Of a stretch of DNA of 64,000 nucleotides, positions 50,763 through 59,429 are shown one piece after another. The first letter of the stretch is position 1. Every line of letters starts with the position of its first letter. Under the pieces are notes generated by a model that saw nothing but the letters and a program-made list of their open reading frames with translations, was not told the DNA's origin and ran no database searches. Source of the DNA: Candidatus Leptofilum proximum. GTDB taxonomy: Bacteria > Chloroflexota > Anaerolineae > Promineifilales > Promineifilaceae. The stretch covers positions 744,001-808,000 of the forward strand of contig JADJXK010000002.1 of the NCBI GenBank assembly GCA_016710325.1. The letters are read 5' to 3'. A program made the translations under genes and the position numbers.

Positions 50763-51623
50763 ATCATGGCCGCAGCAGTCATCCACCAGAATGCCCTGCT
50801 CGGCGCCGGGCAGGACGTGCACGTGGCCGCCATAGGCTTGCAAAAGGTTGTCGGGGGTGAGTACGGCCGTTGGCCCCGCAAAAGCCACAATGCGCCGGTT
50901 CAGCAGCATGATCTTGTCGAAGCGATCGGCCGCCAGCTGCAAATCATGGGTGGCCACCAGCACCGTCACGCCATCCGGCCGCAGTCCGTCTAAAATATCG
51001 AAGATGGCTTGCTGGCTGGGCAGGTCCAGGCCGTTGAGCGGCTCGTCTAGCAGCAGCAGTTCCGCCTCCTGGGCCAGGGCCCGGGCGATAAACACGCGCT
51101 GCTGCTGCCCGCCAGACAGCTCGCCAATTTGCTTTTTGGCCAGGTGCCCAGCCTCCACGCGGGCCAGGCTGTGCCGCACCACCTCCCAATCCGCGCGGCG
51201 CGGCCAGCGGAACAGGCCAATCTGCCCTACCCGCCCCATCATCACCACGTCTTCCACCGTCACGGGGAAGGACCAGTCAATCTCGTTGCGCTGCGGCACG
51301 TAGCCAATGCAGATGTGCCCGTCTGGACCGTGGCCAAAGATGTGCACCTGCCCCTCACTGGGCTTGACCGTGCCCACGATGAGCTTAAACAGGGTACTTT
51401 TGCCTGCGCCGTTGGGACCAACCACAGCAATGCGTTCCCCGCGCCGCACCGCAAAATTGACATGCTGCAGGGCATAGACACGGCCGTTGCCGCCCGCAGC
51501 GGACACCGACACGTTCTGTGCCCCAGCAGCATACGCCACCGACACGTCGGCCATCTGTAAAGAAGGGGTTCGGGGGTCGTGGGCCACCCCACGCCCGGCA
51601 AGTGCGTTCATCAAATGTGTCAT
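50739..51623 (-). CDS. ABC transporter ATPase for zinc/manganese uptake (ZnuC-like)
   Basis: 294 residues as drawn. Walker A GPNGAGKS (69-76), GYVPQRNEIDWSFPVTVEDVVMMGR (Q-loop and the typical ABC-3 partner signature), LSGGQQQRVFIARAL, LLLDEPLNGLD, and the ATHDL H-loop. It powers the permease at 49842. The start may be ATG 51623 or ATG 51611; neither has a strong ribosome-binding site. The C-terminal tail reads into repeat B2. Confidence 0.92.
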   Translation of the reverse strand: MTHLMNALAGRGVAHDPRTPSLQMADVSVAYAAGAQNVSVSAAGGNGRVYALQHVNFAVRRGERIAVVGPNGAGKSTLFKLIVGTVKPSEGQVHIFGHGPDGHICIGYVPQRNEIDWSFPVTVEDVVMMGRVGQIGLFRWPRRADWEVVRHSLARVEAGHLAKKQIGELSGGQQQRVFIARALAQEAELLLLDEPLNGLDLPSQQAIFDILDGLRPDGVTVLVATHDLQLAADRFDKIMLLNRRIVAFAGPTAVLTPDNLLQAYGGHVHVLPGAEQGILVDDCCGHDEPVIGEW

Positions 51624-51641
51624 ATTGATATTTTATATTAC
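51619..51641 (-). promoter_or_regulatory. AT-rich dyad, possible Zur operator
   Basis: On the minus strand GTAATAT, 9 nt, ATATGAC: the half sites match at 6 of 7 positions. It covers the start of the ATPase gene, where a metal-responsive repressor of a znu operon would bind. The sequence is AT-rich by itself, so this is only a candidate. Confidence 0.3.
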
Positions 51642-51901
51642 TTTCACCCACTTGACGATGGCCATTTTTGCGCTCTAAAACAGGCTTCACTCCACCGATT
51701 TATGCCATTCTGAAGGGCTGCTCCTTCGGTTTAATGGCTTATATTCAAGGCTTCTACCTCTGGAGAGAGCCAGTCATAATCAAACTATATCTTTGGTATG
51801 TATCCAGACATATGGTAAGTGGCGTGTTGTTTCCCTATGATGAAAGGTGTAGTAACAATCTTAGCTTTGTTTCATCTTACAACTTTGCGAAGGAGGCAAA
51901 C

Positions 51902-52162
51902 ATGTTAGTTAATTTAATTTTATGGATTATCTTGGGTGCCGTGGCTGGATGGATCGCCAGCATGATTATGGGCCGTGATGCCCAGATGGGCGCGCTGGCC
52001 AATATTATTGTTGGGATCATTGGCGCCCTGTTGGGTGGATTTTTGTTCAACCTGATCGGCCTGCCGGGCGACACCGGCTTCAACTTCTGGACATTGGTGG
52101 TCGCTACATTTGGGGCCATCGTGCTTCTTTTCTTAATTAGCGTTGTGCGCCGCGCGGCCTAA
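51902..52162 (+). CDS. GlsB/YeaQ/YmgE-family stress membrane protein
   Basis: 86 residues from ATG 51902 (AAGGAGG 6 nt upstream); a longer in-frame extension from 51668 lacks such a site. Three membrane spans with the family motif LGAVAGWIASMIMGRDAQMGALANIIVGIIGALLGGFLF. The transglycosylase-associated name of the family is historical; no enzyme activity is implied. Followed by a strong terminator. Confidence 0.93.
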   Translation: MLVNLILWIILGAVAGWIASMIMGRDAQMGALANIIVGIIGALLGGFLFNLIGLPGDTGFNFWTLVVATFGAIVLLFLISVVRRAA

Positions 52163-52188
52163 AGGCTCTGGCGTAACACCTTAGACAT

Positions 52189-52221
52189 AAATACCTCTGT
52201 GCCTCTGGCGCAGGGGTATTT
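52189..52221 (+). terminator. Rho-independent terminator
   Basis: 15-bp stem 52189-52203 / 52207-52221 with two G-U pairs, a 3-nt loop, and a run of T after it. It ends the GlsB-family gene and separates it from the ABC exporter operon. Confidence 0.88.
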
Positions 52222-52244
52222 TTTTGCTAAAGGAGTTTTACATA

Positions 52245-53225
52245 ATGCTTGAAACGACGGCTCAGGAAAACATCATTCATACGCGGGACCTCACTAAAAC
52301 CTTCGATAATAAAGCGGTTGTTAATAATCTCGACCTAGATATTCCACCGGGAGTCATTTTTGGGTTTATTGGCCCGAGTGGCTGCGGCAAAACCACCAGC
52401 GTGCGGCTGCTGCTGGGCATCTACACGCCAGACAGCGGCGAAGTGGAGGTGCTGCAGCGGTCGCCGCAAAAGTTCCGGCGCGCGGACCGGGCCAAAATTG
52501 GCTATATGCCTCAGCAGTTTGTGCTCTACCCGGATTTAAACGCCTGGGAAAACCTCAATTTTGCCGCCTCGCTGTATGGTATGCCGCTGCGGCGCACAGA
52601 ACGCCTGAACTACCTGCTGGACCTGGTAGAGCTAACAGGCCATGAAAACAAAAACGTGCGCAACTTGTCTGGCGGGATGCAGCGCCGCCTGAGCCTGGCG
52701 GCGGCCATTGTGCATGAGCCATGGCTTATTTTCCTGGACGAACCAACCACCGGGATTGATCCGGTCTTGCGCCGCAAGTTTTGGGATTACTTTCAACAGC
52801 TGAAGGCCGACGGGCACACGCTGTTTATTACCACGCAGTACGTAAATGAGGCGGCTCACTGTGATTATGTAGGGGTGATGGTTGACGGCCGTTTGCTCAT
52901 GGTAGAAACACCGGAAGGGTTGAGGCACCGGGCCATGGGCGGCGACATTATCCATCTACACACCCGCTACATCCTTAGCGAAGACCAGGTGGCGGCGCTG
53001 GCCAGCCAGCCCTTTGTGATCGACGGTAAGGTGAGCCGACTGCGCGGCAAAGGGGTTGAGCTTGTGGTGGAAGATGGCAGCGTGGTGCTGCCGCAGCTGC
53101 TGGATTGGTGCCACAGCCAAAACATTGAGGTGGAATCGGCCAGCGAGCACATGCCAATTTATGATGACATCTTTGTGGAGCTAATCCGGCAAGAAACGGC
53201 CGAAACGGTGGACGCCAATGATTAA
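52245..53225 (+). CDS. ABC-2 type exporter ATPase
   Basis: 326 residues from ATG 52245 (AAAGGAG upstream). Walker A GPSGCGKT (43-50), Q-loop GYMPQQFVLYPDLNAWENLNF, signature LSGGMQRRLSLAAAIVH, Walker B LIFLDEPTTGIDP, and H-loop-like TTQYVNEA, where the usual His is replaced by Gln, as in the drug-exporter (DrrA-like) branch. The C-terminal about 90 residues are accessory. It overlaps the permease gene by 8 nt. Confidence 0.93.
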   Translation: MLETTAQENIIHTRDLTKTFDNKAVVNNLDLDIPPGVIFGFIGPSGCGKTTSVRLLLGIYTPDSGEVEVLQRSPQKFRRADRAKIGYMPQQFVLYPDLNAWENLNFAASLYGMPLRRTERLNYLLDLVELTGHENKNVRNLSGGMQRRLSLAAAIVHEPWLIFLDEPTTGIDPVLRRKFWDYFQQLKADGHTLFITTQYVNEAAHCDYVGVMVDGRLLMVETPEGLRHRAMGGDIIHLHTRYILSEDQVAALASQPFVIDGKVSRLRGKGVELVVEDGSVVLPQLLDWCHSQNIEVESASEHMPIYDDIFVELIRQETAETVDAND

Positions 53226-54762
53226 GCAATTTTTTACCTTCATCTGGCAGGCGCTCATCCGCATTTTCTCGTTTGTTAGTAAAGAAGCCCGCACCATTTT
53301 GCACCAGCCCCGGCTCGTCTTTTCCCTGATTTTGGGACCGTTCCTCATCTTGCTCCTCTTTGGCCTTGGCTACCGCGATACGCCGCGAACGCTGCACACA
53401 CTGTTTGTGGTGCCGGAAGGCAGCCAAATTGGAGGCATGGTCGAGCAGTATGCCACGTCTTTGGGTGACCGGATTTCCTTTGCGGGCACCGTTCAAGATC
53501 CAAGTGAAGCTGACCGACAGCTCCGCGACGGCACGGTGGACCTGGTGGTCGTCACCCCCATCGACCCGATGACGGAGTGGGAAAACGATCAGCAGGCAAA
53601 ATTTACCCTTTACCACTCAGAGGTTGATCCGTTTGAGGAGGTGTACATCCGGGTGATCGGGCAGCGCTACGCCGAAGAGATCAACAAGCAGGTGCTAATG
53701 AGTGCCCTGGCCACCAGCCAGGAAGAAGCCGGTTTGTGGCAAGAAAACGTAGGGCAAGCCCGGTCACAGGCAGCGGCCGTGCGCGAAGCGCTGGCCGCTG
53801 GCGATGTGGAATCGGCGCACAGTTCGGCCGAGGCCCTGGGCGAGGAGCTGGACCTGCTGGAGTTGGCGCTGGGCGCGGGGGTCAGCCTGGTAGCCAGCGT
53901 GGAAGAGGCAGGAGGGCAGACGGGCACCACCAGGGAACTGCTCGACGAGCTGGAAACGCTGCAAGGCCAAATCGACCAGGTGACGGCCATCACGGAAAAC
54001 AGCAGCACCAACATGCTGGCGGAAGGCCGAGAAACGGCCGCTAATATCGAAAGCTCCCTGGAAGAGGTGGACGGACTCTTGCAAACGTTTCAGGGGCTGG
54101 ACACGGGGGTGCTGGTCGCTCCATTTGTGAGTGAAACACTAAACGTGACCCAGGCCGCCATTGAGCCGATGCATTTTTATGTACCCGGCGTGATTGCCCT
54201 GCTGCTGCAGCACCTGGCCATTACCCTGGCCGGGCTAAGCATCGTCCGGGAAAAGCTGGGCGGGGCGATGGAGCTGTTCCGCGCCGCGCCGGTATCAGCG
54301 TTTGAGATGCTGTCGGGCAAGTACATTAGCTATTTGTTGATCATTGGTGGGTTAGCGGCCGTACTCACCGCGCTGGTGGTCTTGGGGCTGGACATGCCAC
54401 AGCTGGGTTCCTGGTGGAACTATGGATTGGTGCTGCTGGCCCTGCTGCTGGCTTCGTTGGGCGTTGGCTTCAACATTTCGCTCTCGGCGCGCAGCCACAG
54501 CCAGGCAATTCAATACGGCATGTTGACCCTGCTGGCCGCGATTTTTTTCAGCGGCTTTTTCCTGGCCCTGTACCGTCTGTCACCCTTAGTGCGCTGGGTA
54601 TCGTGGCTGCTGCCAGCGACCTATGGCACAGTTTTGCTGCAAGATGTGATGCTGCGCGGCAATCCACCCCAGCTGCTGCTGATGGTGGCCTTGTTTGCCT
54701 TTGCCATCGTTTTGCTGCTGGTCGCCTGGTTCCGCCTGGGGCGCCAAATGGCCAGGGAGTAA
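53218..54762 (+). CDS. ABC-2 type exporter permease
   Basis: 514 residues. One N-terminal membrane span (about 34-52), then a long soluble segment (about 55-305) with a predicted coiled coil (alternating Glu/Leu/Ala/Gln, residues 155-295), and five or six spans in the C-terminal 200 residues (VPGVIALLLQHLAITLAGL, ISYLLIIGGLAAVLTALVVLGL and others). YhgE/Pip-like or ABC-2 (YhiH) layout: the large extracytoplasmic loop suggests export of lipids or wall material, or a drug. Same operon as the ATPase and AI-2E genes. Confidence 0.9.
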   Translation: MIKQFFTFIWQALIRIFSFVSKEARTILHQPRLVFSLILGPFLILLLFGLGYRDTPRTLHTLFVVPEGSQIGGMVEQYATSLGDRISFAGTVQDPSEADRQLRDGTVDLVVVTPIDPMTEWENDQQAKFTLYHSEVDPFEEVYIRVIGQRYAEEINKQVLMSALATSQEEAGLWQENVGQARSQAAAVREALAAGDVESAHSSAEALGEELDLLELALGAGVSLVASVEEAGGQTGTTRELLDELETLQGQIDQVTAITENSSTNMLAEGRETAANIESSLEEVDGLLQTFQGLDTGVLVAPFVSETLNVTQAAIEPMHFYVPGVIALLLQHLAITLAGLSIVREKLGGAMELFRAAPVSAFEMLSGKYISYLLIIGGLAAVLTALVVLGLDMPQLGSWWNYGLVLLALLLASLGVGFNISLSARSHSQAIQYGMLTLLAAIFFSGFFLALYRLSPLVRWVSWLLPATYGTVLLQDVMLRGNPPQLLLMVALFAFAIVLLLVAWFRLGRQMARE

Positions 54763-54766
54763 GCCG

Positions 54767-56020
54767 ATGCAGCGACTTGAGGTGCCGCACATTCCAGTAC
54801 GGCAGCTAGTGTGGTGGACGCTGGGGGTGACGGCCGTTGTCCTCTGCTTCTGGCTGCTCATTCGCTTCCAGGAGATTGTGCTGCTGCTGCTGACGGCGCT
54901 TATTTTGAGTACGGCCGTTCGCCCCGGCGTGCTCTGGCTGGAAAAACAGGGCATTGCCAAACCCATCGGGCTGCTGCTTATCTTCAGCCTGGTGGGGGTT
55001 TTGCTGGGCGTGCTCATCTGGGCTACGGTGCCAGTGCTGGTGGAACAGAGTGCCGCACTGGGCCAAAGCGTGGTGGAAGGATACCAACTGCTGTACCAGA
55101 ACCTGGATCATTCCACCAATATTTTGGTGCAGCGCTTTGTTACCCTGCTGCCACCCAATCTAGATGGTCTTGTCTCAGATGGTGGCCAGGCACTTACCGA
55201 GCTGGAGGTGCCGGTTACTCCAGAAACCACCCAAAGTGAACAAATTGTGATTGGCATCGCCCAGGCGATTGCCGTCATCATCCTCACGTTTTACTGGACT
55301 CTGGAAGGCGAGTACGTCAAAAACACGTTTTTCATGATGTTTCCCCTCAGCAAACGAGCCGACACCCGTGAGCTCGTTCAGAAAATTGAGCAAACGGTCG
55401 GAGCGTACCTGTTGGGGCAAGGGCTGCTCTGCCTGATCATTGGTGGACTGGCGTTTGTGGCGTACGTGTTCATCGGGCTGCCGCACGCCCTGCTGCTGGC
55501 TGTGTTTGCCGGGCTGCTGGAGGCCGTGCCGCTTGTCGGTCCGTTTTTGGGGGCAGTACCGGCCTTTGTTGTTGGCCTCTCCGTGTCGCCGGTCACCGCG
55601 CTGTGGGTGGTGGTGGCCTCGATTGTGATCCAGCAGCTGGAAAACAGCCTGCTGGTGCCGCGGGTGATGAACCGCACGATAGGTATACGGCCGTTGGTCT
55701 CGCTGCTGGCATTGGTGGCGTTTGGCTCGCTCTACGGCGTCCTTGGCGCTCTGATTGCCCTGCCGCTGGCCGGGGTAATCCAGCTGCTGCTGGATCGTTA
55801 CCTGCTGGCGCGTGAAAGCCTGGAGCAGGAAGAACCAGGCCGCGACCGCCTGAGCGTGCTGCGCTACGAAACCAACCAGCTGGTGCAGGATGTGCGCAAC
55901 CAGGTGCGCAAAAAAGAGGGTGTACCTTCGGCCGTTTCCGACTTTGTGGAGGATGAGCTGGAGTCCCTGGCACTGGACCTGGAAAGCTTCCTGGCTACCC
56001 ACGGAGAACCACGGCCATGA
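54767..56020 (+). CDS. AI-2E family permease, first copy
   Basis: 417 residues from ATG 54767 (GGGAG upstream). Seven or eight hydrophobic spans and the AI-2E signature region (GLPHALLLAVFAGLLEAVPLVGPFLGAVPAFVVGL, VVVASIVIQQLENSLLVPRVMNRTIG, LIALPLAGVIQLLL). Family members export small molecules or ions (AI-2, or Na+/Li+-H+ antiport), so the substrate is open. The C-terminal 70 residues are charged and helical, probably cytoplasmic. It follows the ABC exporter by 5 nt. Confidence 0.9.
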   Translation: MQRLEVPHIPVRQLVWWTLGVTAVVLCFWLLIRFQEIVLLLLTALILSTAVRPGVLWLEKQGIAKPIGLLLIFSLVGVLLGVLIWATVPVLVEQSAALGQSVVEGYQLLYQNLDHSTNILVQRFVTLLPPNLDGLVSDGGQALTELEVPVTPETTQSEQIVIGIAQAIAVIILTFYWTLEGEYVKNTFFMMFPLSKRADTRELVQKIEQTVGAYLLGQGLLCLIIGGLAFVAYVFIGLPHALLLAVFAGLLEAVPLVGPFLGAVPAFVVGLSVSPVTALWVVVASIVIQQLENSLLVPRVMNRTIGIRPLVSLLALVAFGSLYGVLGALIALPLAGVIQLLLDRYLLARESLEQEEPGRDRLSVLRYETNQLVQDVRNQVRKKEGVPSAVSDFVEDELESLALDLESFLATHGEPRP

Positions 56021-57192
56021 AGCGGTTGATGACCTACACGGCCGTTATCCTGGCCACGCTGCTGGTGCTGCAAATCCTGTGGGAGTTCCGTCTGGTGGTG
56101 CTGCTGTTTACCCTGTCATTGTTTGTGGCGGCGGCGATACGGCCGTTTGTCAACCTGCTCACGGATTGGGGCCTGCCCCGCGTGGGCGCGCAGGTGCTGC
56201 TGTACGGCGTAGGCATTGGATCGCTGCTGCTGCTGCTGGTGCTGTTAGGCGACACCCTGTTTATGGAGCTCAACATCCTGGCCAATCGGGCGGTGATTGA
56301 ATACGAATCGGTTTACCGGGCGTGGCAAGAAGGCAGCGGGTGGCAGCAAACGGCCGCATCCTGGCTAGACTCCTCTGTGCCCTTTTTGCGCGTGGAAGAA
56401 GCCGACCTGGAGGAAATGCTGCCAGCGGTGGTGCTGCTGACACAAAACGTGTTAACGGCCGTGGGTGGGCTGCTGCTGCTGCTGGTGCTTAGCGTCTACT
56501 GGAGCGCCGACCAGTACCGCTTTGAGCGCTTGTGGCTGTCGCTGCTGCCGCCTCGACGGCGCGCCACCTCCCGCGACGGCTGGCGTGATATCGAACACGC
56601 TGTGGGCAGCTACCTGCGCAGCCAGGGCGTACAAAGCATCCTGGCAGTGACCTTTTTGGGCATTGGCGCGGCACTGGCCAACCTGGACTTTCCGCTGCTG
56701 CTGGCGCTGTCTGGCGGGCTGCTGGCCTTTGTGCCGCTGTTTGGCGGTTTACTCATCAGTGTGGTGGCCCTGGTGCTGGGCAGCCTGCAAAGCGTACCGC
56801 TGGGGATCGGTGCCGCACTGTACAGTTTTGTTCTCTTTTTGGTACTGGAATTTTTTGTCGAGCCGCGTTTATGGCCCCAAGCCAGGGGGCGGCGCAGCTT
56901 TTTGCTCACCATTTTGCTGGTAATTCCGCTGCTGGAAGCGGTTGGCTTTTGGGGGCTGCTGGTGGCGCCACCCCTGGCCGCAGCGCTGGAAGTGATCATT
57001 GGGCAGGTGTACCAGTCGTATGTACAGAAGGCGGGAACGGCCGTACATCTCCACGATCTGGAAGAACGCTACCAATCCATGCTCACCAGGGTCAACGCAG
57101 CGGACCAGGAAGATCTGACCCCTGAACTGAAGAACCTGAGCCAGCGGCTCGCCGGGCTGCTGGCCAATTCTCGCGAACTCAGACTGCCTTAG
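56017..57192 (+). CDS. AI-2E family permease, second copy
   Basis: 391 residues. ATG overlaps the TGA of the first copy by 4 nt, so the two are translated together. Same membrane layout, with LDFPLLLALSGGLLAFVPLFGGLLISVVALVLG and FVLFLVLEFFVEPRLW segments in the signature region. The pair may form a heteromeric transporter, since the two sequences are diverged. Probably the last gene of the exporter operon 52245-57192. Confidence 0.88.
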   Translation: MKRLMTYTAVILATLLVLQILWEFRLVVLLFTLSLFVAAAIRPFVNLLTDWGLPRVGAQVLLYGVGIGSLLLLLVLLGDTLFMELNILANRAVIEYESVYRAWQEGSGWQQTAASWLDSSVPFLRVEEADLEEMLPAVVLLTQNVLTAVGGLLLLLVLSVYWSADQYRFERLWLSLLPPRRRATSRDGWRDIEHAVGSYLRSQGVQSILAVTFLGIGAALANLDFPLLLALSGGLLAFVPLFGGLLISVVALVLGSLQSVPLGIGAALYSFVLFLVLEFFVEPRLWPQARGRRSFLLTILLVIPLLEAVGFWGLLVAPPLAAALEVIIGQVYQSYVQKAGTAVHLHDLEERYQSMLTRVNAADQEDLTPELKNLSQRLAGLLANSRELRLP

Positions 57193-57334
57193 GTCAACAA
57201 AGCTGGACCTCAAAATATACCTCCGTCCATAACCCTGGCTGTACCCTGATCTATCGCAACGCCTCTTCTGGCTTGTTAAGCTGGTAACATCTAATCATTT
57301 TTACTTATCCTTGCTGATGAGAAGGAGGTATATC

Positions 57335-57889
57335 ATGCTTCGTACACTTTCACGTTATTGGTGGCTGCTGGCGCTGCGCGGTGCTGCGGCGGTCATTTTT
57401 GGTATCCTGGCCTTTATCTGGCCTGAGCTCACGCTGAGTGTGCTGGTGATTTTGTTCGGCGTCTACGTGCTGATCGACGGGATTGCCAACCTGGCTGCCG
57501 GCTTCAGCGAGCGGAAGGCCAACGGCCGTTGGTGGGTCACCACGCTGGAAGGTGTGGTGGGTATCCTGGCCGGGATTTTGACATTTTTTTATCCGGAGAT
57601 TACGGCCGTTCTCCTGCTCTACTTCATCGCTGCCTGGGCCATCCTCACCGGCGTTCTGGAAATGGTGGCCGCCTTCCGCCTGCGCGAAGAGATTGAAGGC
57701 GAATGGGCCCTCGGTCTGAGTGGGCTCATCTCGATTTTCCTGGGGGTTGGCCTGATTATCTTCCCCGCCGCCGGGGCGCTGGCCGTGGTGTGGATGATTG
57801 GCGCCTACGCCATCTTATTTGGCGGCCTGCTCATCTACCTGGCCTTCAAACTGCGCGGCGCGGAGAACCTGGAGCTTAAGCACGCTTGA
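57335..57889 (+). CDS. HdeD/DUF308-family membrane protein
   Basis: 184 residues from ATG 57335 (AAGGAGG 8 nt upstream). Six short spans in three related hairpins, with the GILAFIWPELTLSVLVILFGVYVLIDGI repeat typical of DUF308/HdeD. The E. coli relative is linked to acid stress; the role here is not known. It has its own terminator, so it is a separate unit. Confidence 0.9.
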   Translation: MLRTLSRYWWLLALRGAAAVIFGILAFIWPELTLSVLVILFGVYVLIDGIANLAAGFSERKANGRWWVTTLEGVVGILAGILTFFYPEITAVLLLYFIAAWAILTGVLEMVAAFRLREEIEGEWALGLSGLISIFLGVGLIIFPAAGALAVVWMIGAYAILFGGLLIYLAFKLRGAENLELKHA

Positions 57890-57913
57890 TCTTTTAGCAA
57901 CTGCCATGGTGAG

Positions 57914-57950
57914 AAAAAGGAGTACCGCTCTTCTTGCGGTACTCCTTTTT
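57914..57950 (+). terminator. Rho-independent terminator
   Basis: 15-bp perfect stem 57914-57928 / 57936-57950 (AAAAAGGAGTACCGC and complement), 7-nt loop. The right arm ends in five T, so it works as a two-way terminator. Confidence 0.92.
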
Positions 57951-58024
57951 CATTTGGCCAAGGCTTTTGTAATTGGCAAGAAAGTCTTTCCAAAAGGATT
58001 GACCTCAAATCTGCCAACTATCTG

Positions 58025-58080
58025 AGTAAACCGCACAAAAATTGCGTTTTTTTTCTTTCAAAAACCTTGTGCGGTTTACT
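58025..58080. terminator. 14-bp inverted repeat between convergent genes
   Basis: 58025-58038 pairs perfectly with 58067-58080 around a 28-nt loop containing eight T. It sits directly after the stop of the glycosyltransferase gene (minus strand). Probably a terminator for that gene or a two-way barrier. Confidence 0.6.
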
Positions 58081-59310
58081 TTATTCTGTATCAACTTCCA
58101 GCAGCTGGCGCCAATCCAGGCTGAAGATCGGTTTTTGCACATCGGTGGCAATATGGAAACCGGCTTTACGCGCTTCGGCCGCTTCCCGGTACACGTGGAC
58201 GAGACGTCTGGCCAGTTTCTGCAAGTCAAATTCGTGTGCTTTTTGTACGGCCGCTTCCGCCATCTTGTGCCGCAGCGCTTCATCATCCAGCAGCCTGTTC
58301 AGCGCCGCGGCCAGCGCATCGCTTTCGTTGGGCGTCAGCAGACCTTCCACGCCGTCACGAACAGCGTCGCTGGTGCCGGTGGCATCTACCGCCACCACCG
58401 GAAGGCCCGCAGCCATCGCTTCCAGGGTCACCAGTCCCTGCGTCTCGGTGACCGAAGCAAAGCAAAACAAATCGGCCGCTTTCAGGTAATTGGGTACGGC
58501 GTCAAAGGGCACCGTACCGATGAGGTTAACCCGCTCAGCAATGCCCAGCTCTTTGGCCAGCGCTTCCAGGCCATCACGCTCCTCACCTTCACCCAGGATC
58601 ACCAGGCGGACGTGCGGGTGTTTTTGGATGACGGGGGATACGGCCGTAATCAGCGTTTCCCAGTTTTTCTCCTTGGCCAGGCGCCCCAGGGAAATCAGCA
58701 CCGTGTCATCCGCGGCCCAGCCGTGGCGCTGCCGGATGTCACCCGCCTCCGCCTGCTGGTAGTGGGGCACGTCTATACCCGTAGGCACCACGGTGATGCC
58801 TTCGGTGACGCCGTACGTTTCCACCAAAATTTGCTTGATGCTCTCGCTGGGCACCACCACATGCTGGCAGTGGCTCATATAGTCACCAATCCAGCGGTCT
58901 ATCACCTGCTTGACCAGGTTCTGCGGCAGGCCAAAGGCGTAATGGCTGTATTCGCGATAGCGCGTGTGGTGGGTAAACACGAGGGGAATGCCAAAGGCAT
59001 CGGCTTTGCGCACGGCCACCTGCCCCAGCAAGGCCGGATGGTGCGCGTGAACCACATCTAGCTTCAGCGAAGGCAGCAGCGTGTCCACAAAGTTGGAAAC
59101 GGGGATCGTGAGCGGATATTCCTGCAGAGGCAGCTGCAGCGCCGGATAACGAAAGACAAACGGCTCATTGTCTTCGTAATCGCGGCTGGCCTGGGCAAAT
59201 ACAAAAACGTTGTGCCCCAACGCGGCCAGCGCTTGGCGAAAGCTGCTCACGGAGCGCACCACGCCGCTGGTGACAGGGTGGTAGGTATTGGTGAAATGGG
59301 CTATATGCAT
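58081..59310 (-). CDS. Glycosyltransferase, GT4 family
   Basis: 409 residues, GT-B fold. N-terminal IAHFTNTYHPVTSGVVRSVSSFRQAL with the GG-like nucleotide loop; VVPTGIDVPHY; the C-terminal half has ISLGRLAKEKNWETLI and the donor motif ETQGLVTLEAMAAGLPVVA, matching E-x7-E. It resembles mono/diglucosyldiacylglycerol or phosphatidylinositol mannosyl transferases, so a membrane glycolipid product is likely. AGGGA precedes the ATG. Shares a strand with the glycosidase at 59430. Confidence 0.9.
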   Translation of the reverse strand: MHIAHFTNTYHPVTSGVVRSVSSFRQALAALGHNVFVFAQASRDYEDNEPFVFRYPALQLPLQEYPLTIPVSNFVDTLLPSLKLDVVHAHHPALLGQVAVRKADAFGIPLVFTHHTRYREYSHYAFGLPQNLVKQVIDRWIGDYMSHCQHVVVPSESIKQILVETYGVTEGITVVPTGIDVPHYQQAEAGDIRQRHGWAADDTVLISLGRLAKEKNWETLITAVSPVIQKHPHVRLVILGEGEERDGLEALAKELGIAERVNLIGTVPFDAVPNYLKAADLFCFASVTETQGLVTLEAMAAGLPVVAVDATGTSDAVRDGVEGLLTPNESDALAAALNRLLDDEALRHKMAEAAVQKAHEFDLQKLARRLVHVYREAAEARKAGFHIATDVQKPIFSLDWRQLLEVDTE

Positions 59311-59351
59311 GGACTATTCCCTAACCTGGACAAATCAGCCAGAACCATTGG

Positions 59352-59428
59352 TAGCAAGTTGCAAGTTGCATGTGGCAAGTAGCAAGTTGCATGTGGCAAA
59401 AGTCACCTGCAATCTGCAACCTGCCACT
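59352..59428. repeat. Word-tandem inverted repeat (GCAAGTT family), locus E
   Basis: The left arm repeats GCAAGTT and GCATGTG words; the right arm has complementary CACCTGCAATCTGCAACC. It lies between the glycosidase and glycosyltransferase genes. Confidence 0.8.
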
Positions 59429-59429
59429 A

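Noticed and set aside
49842..51623. RNA regulator (riboswitch) for the metal importer
   Set aside because: The spacers hold only word-tandem inverted repeats; no known metal riboswitch layout is visible.
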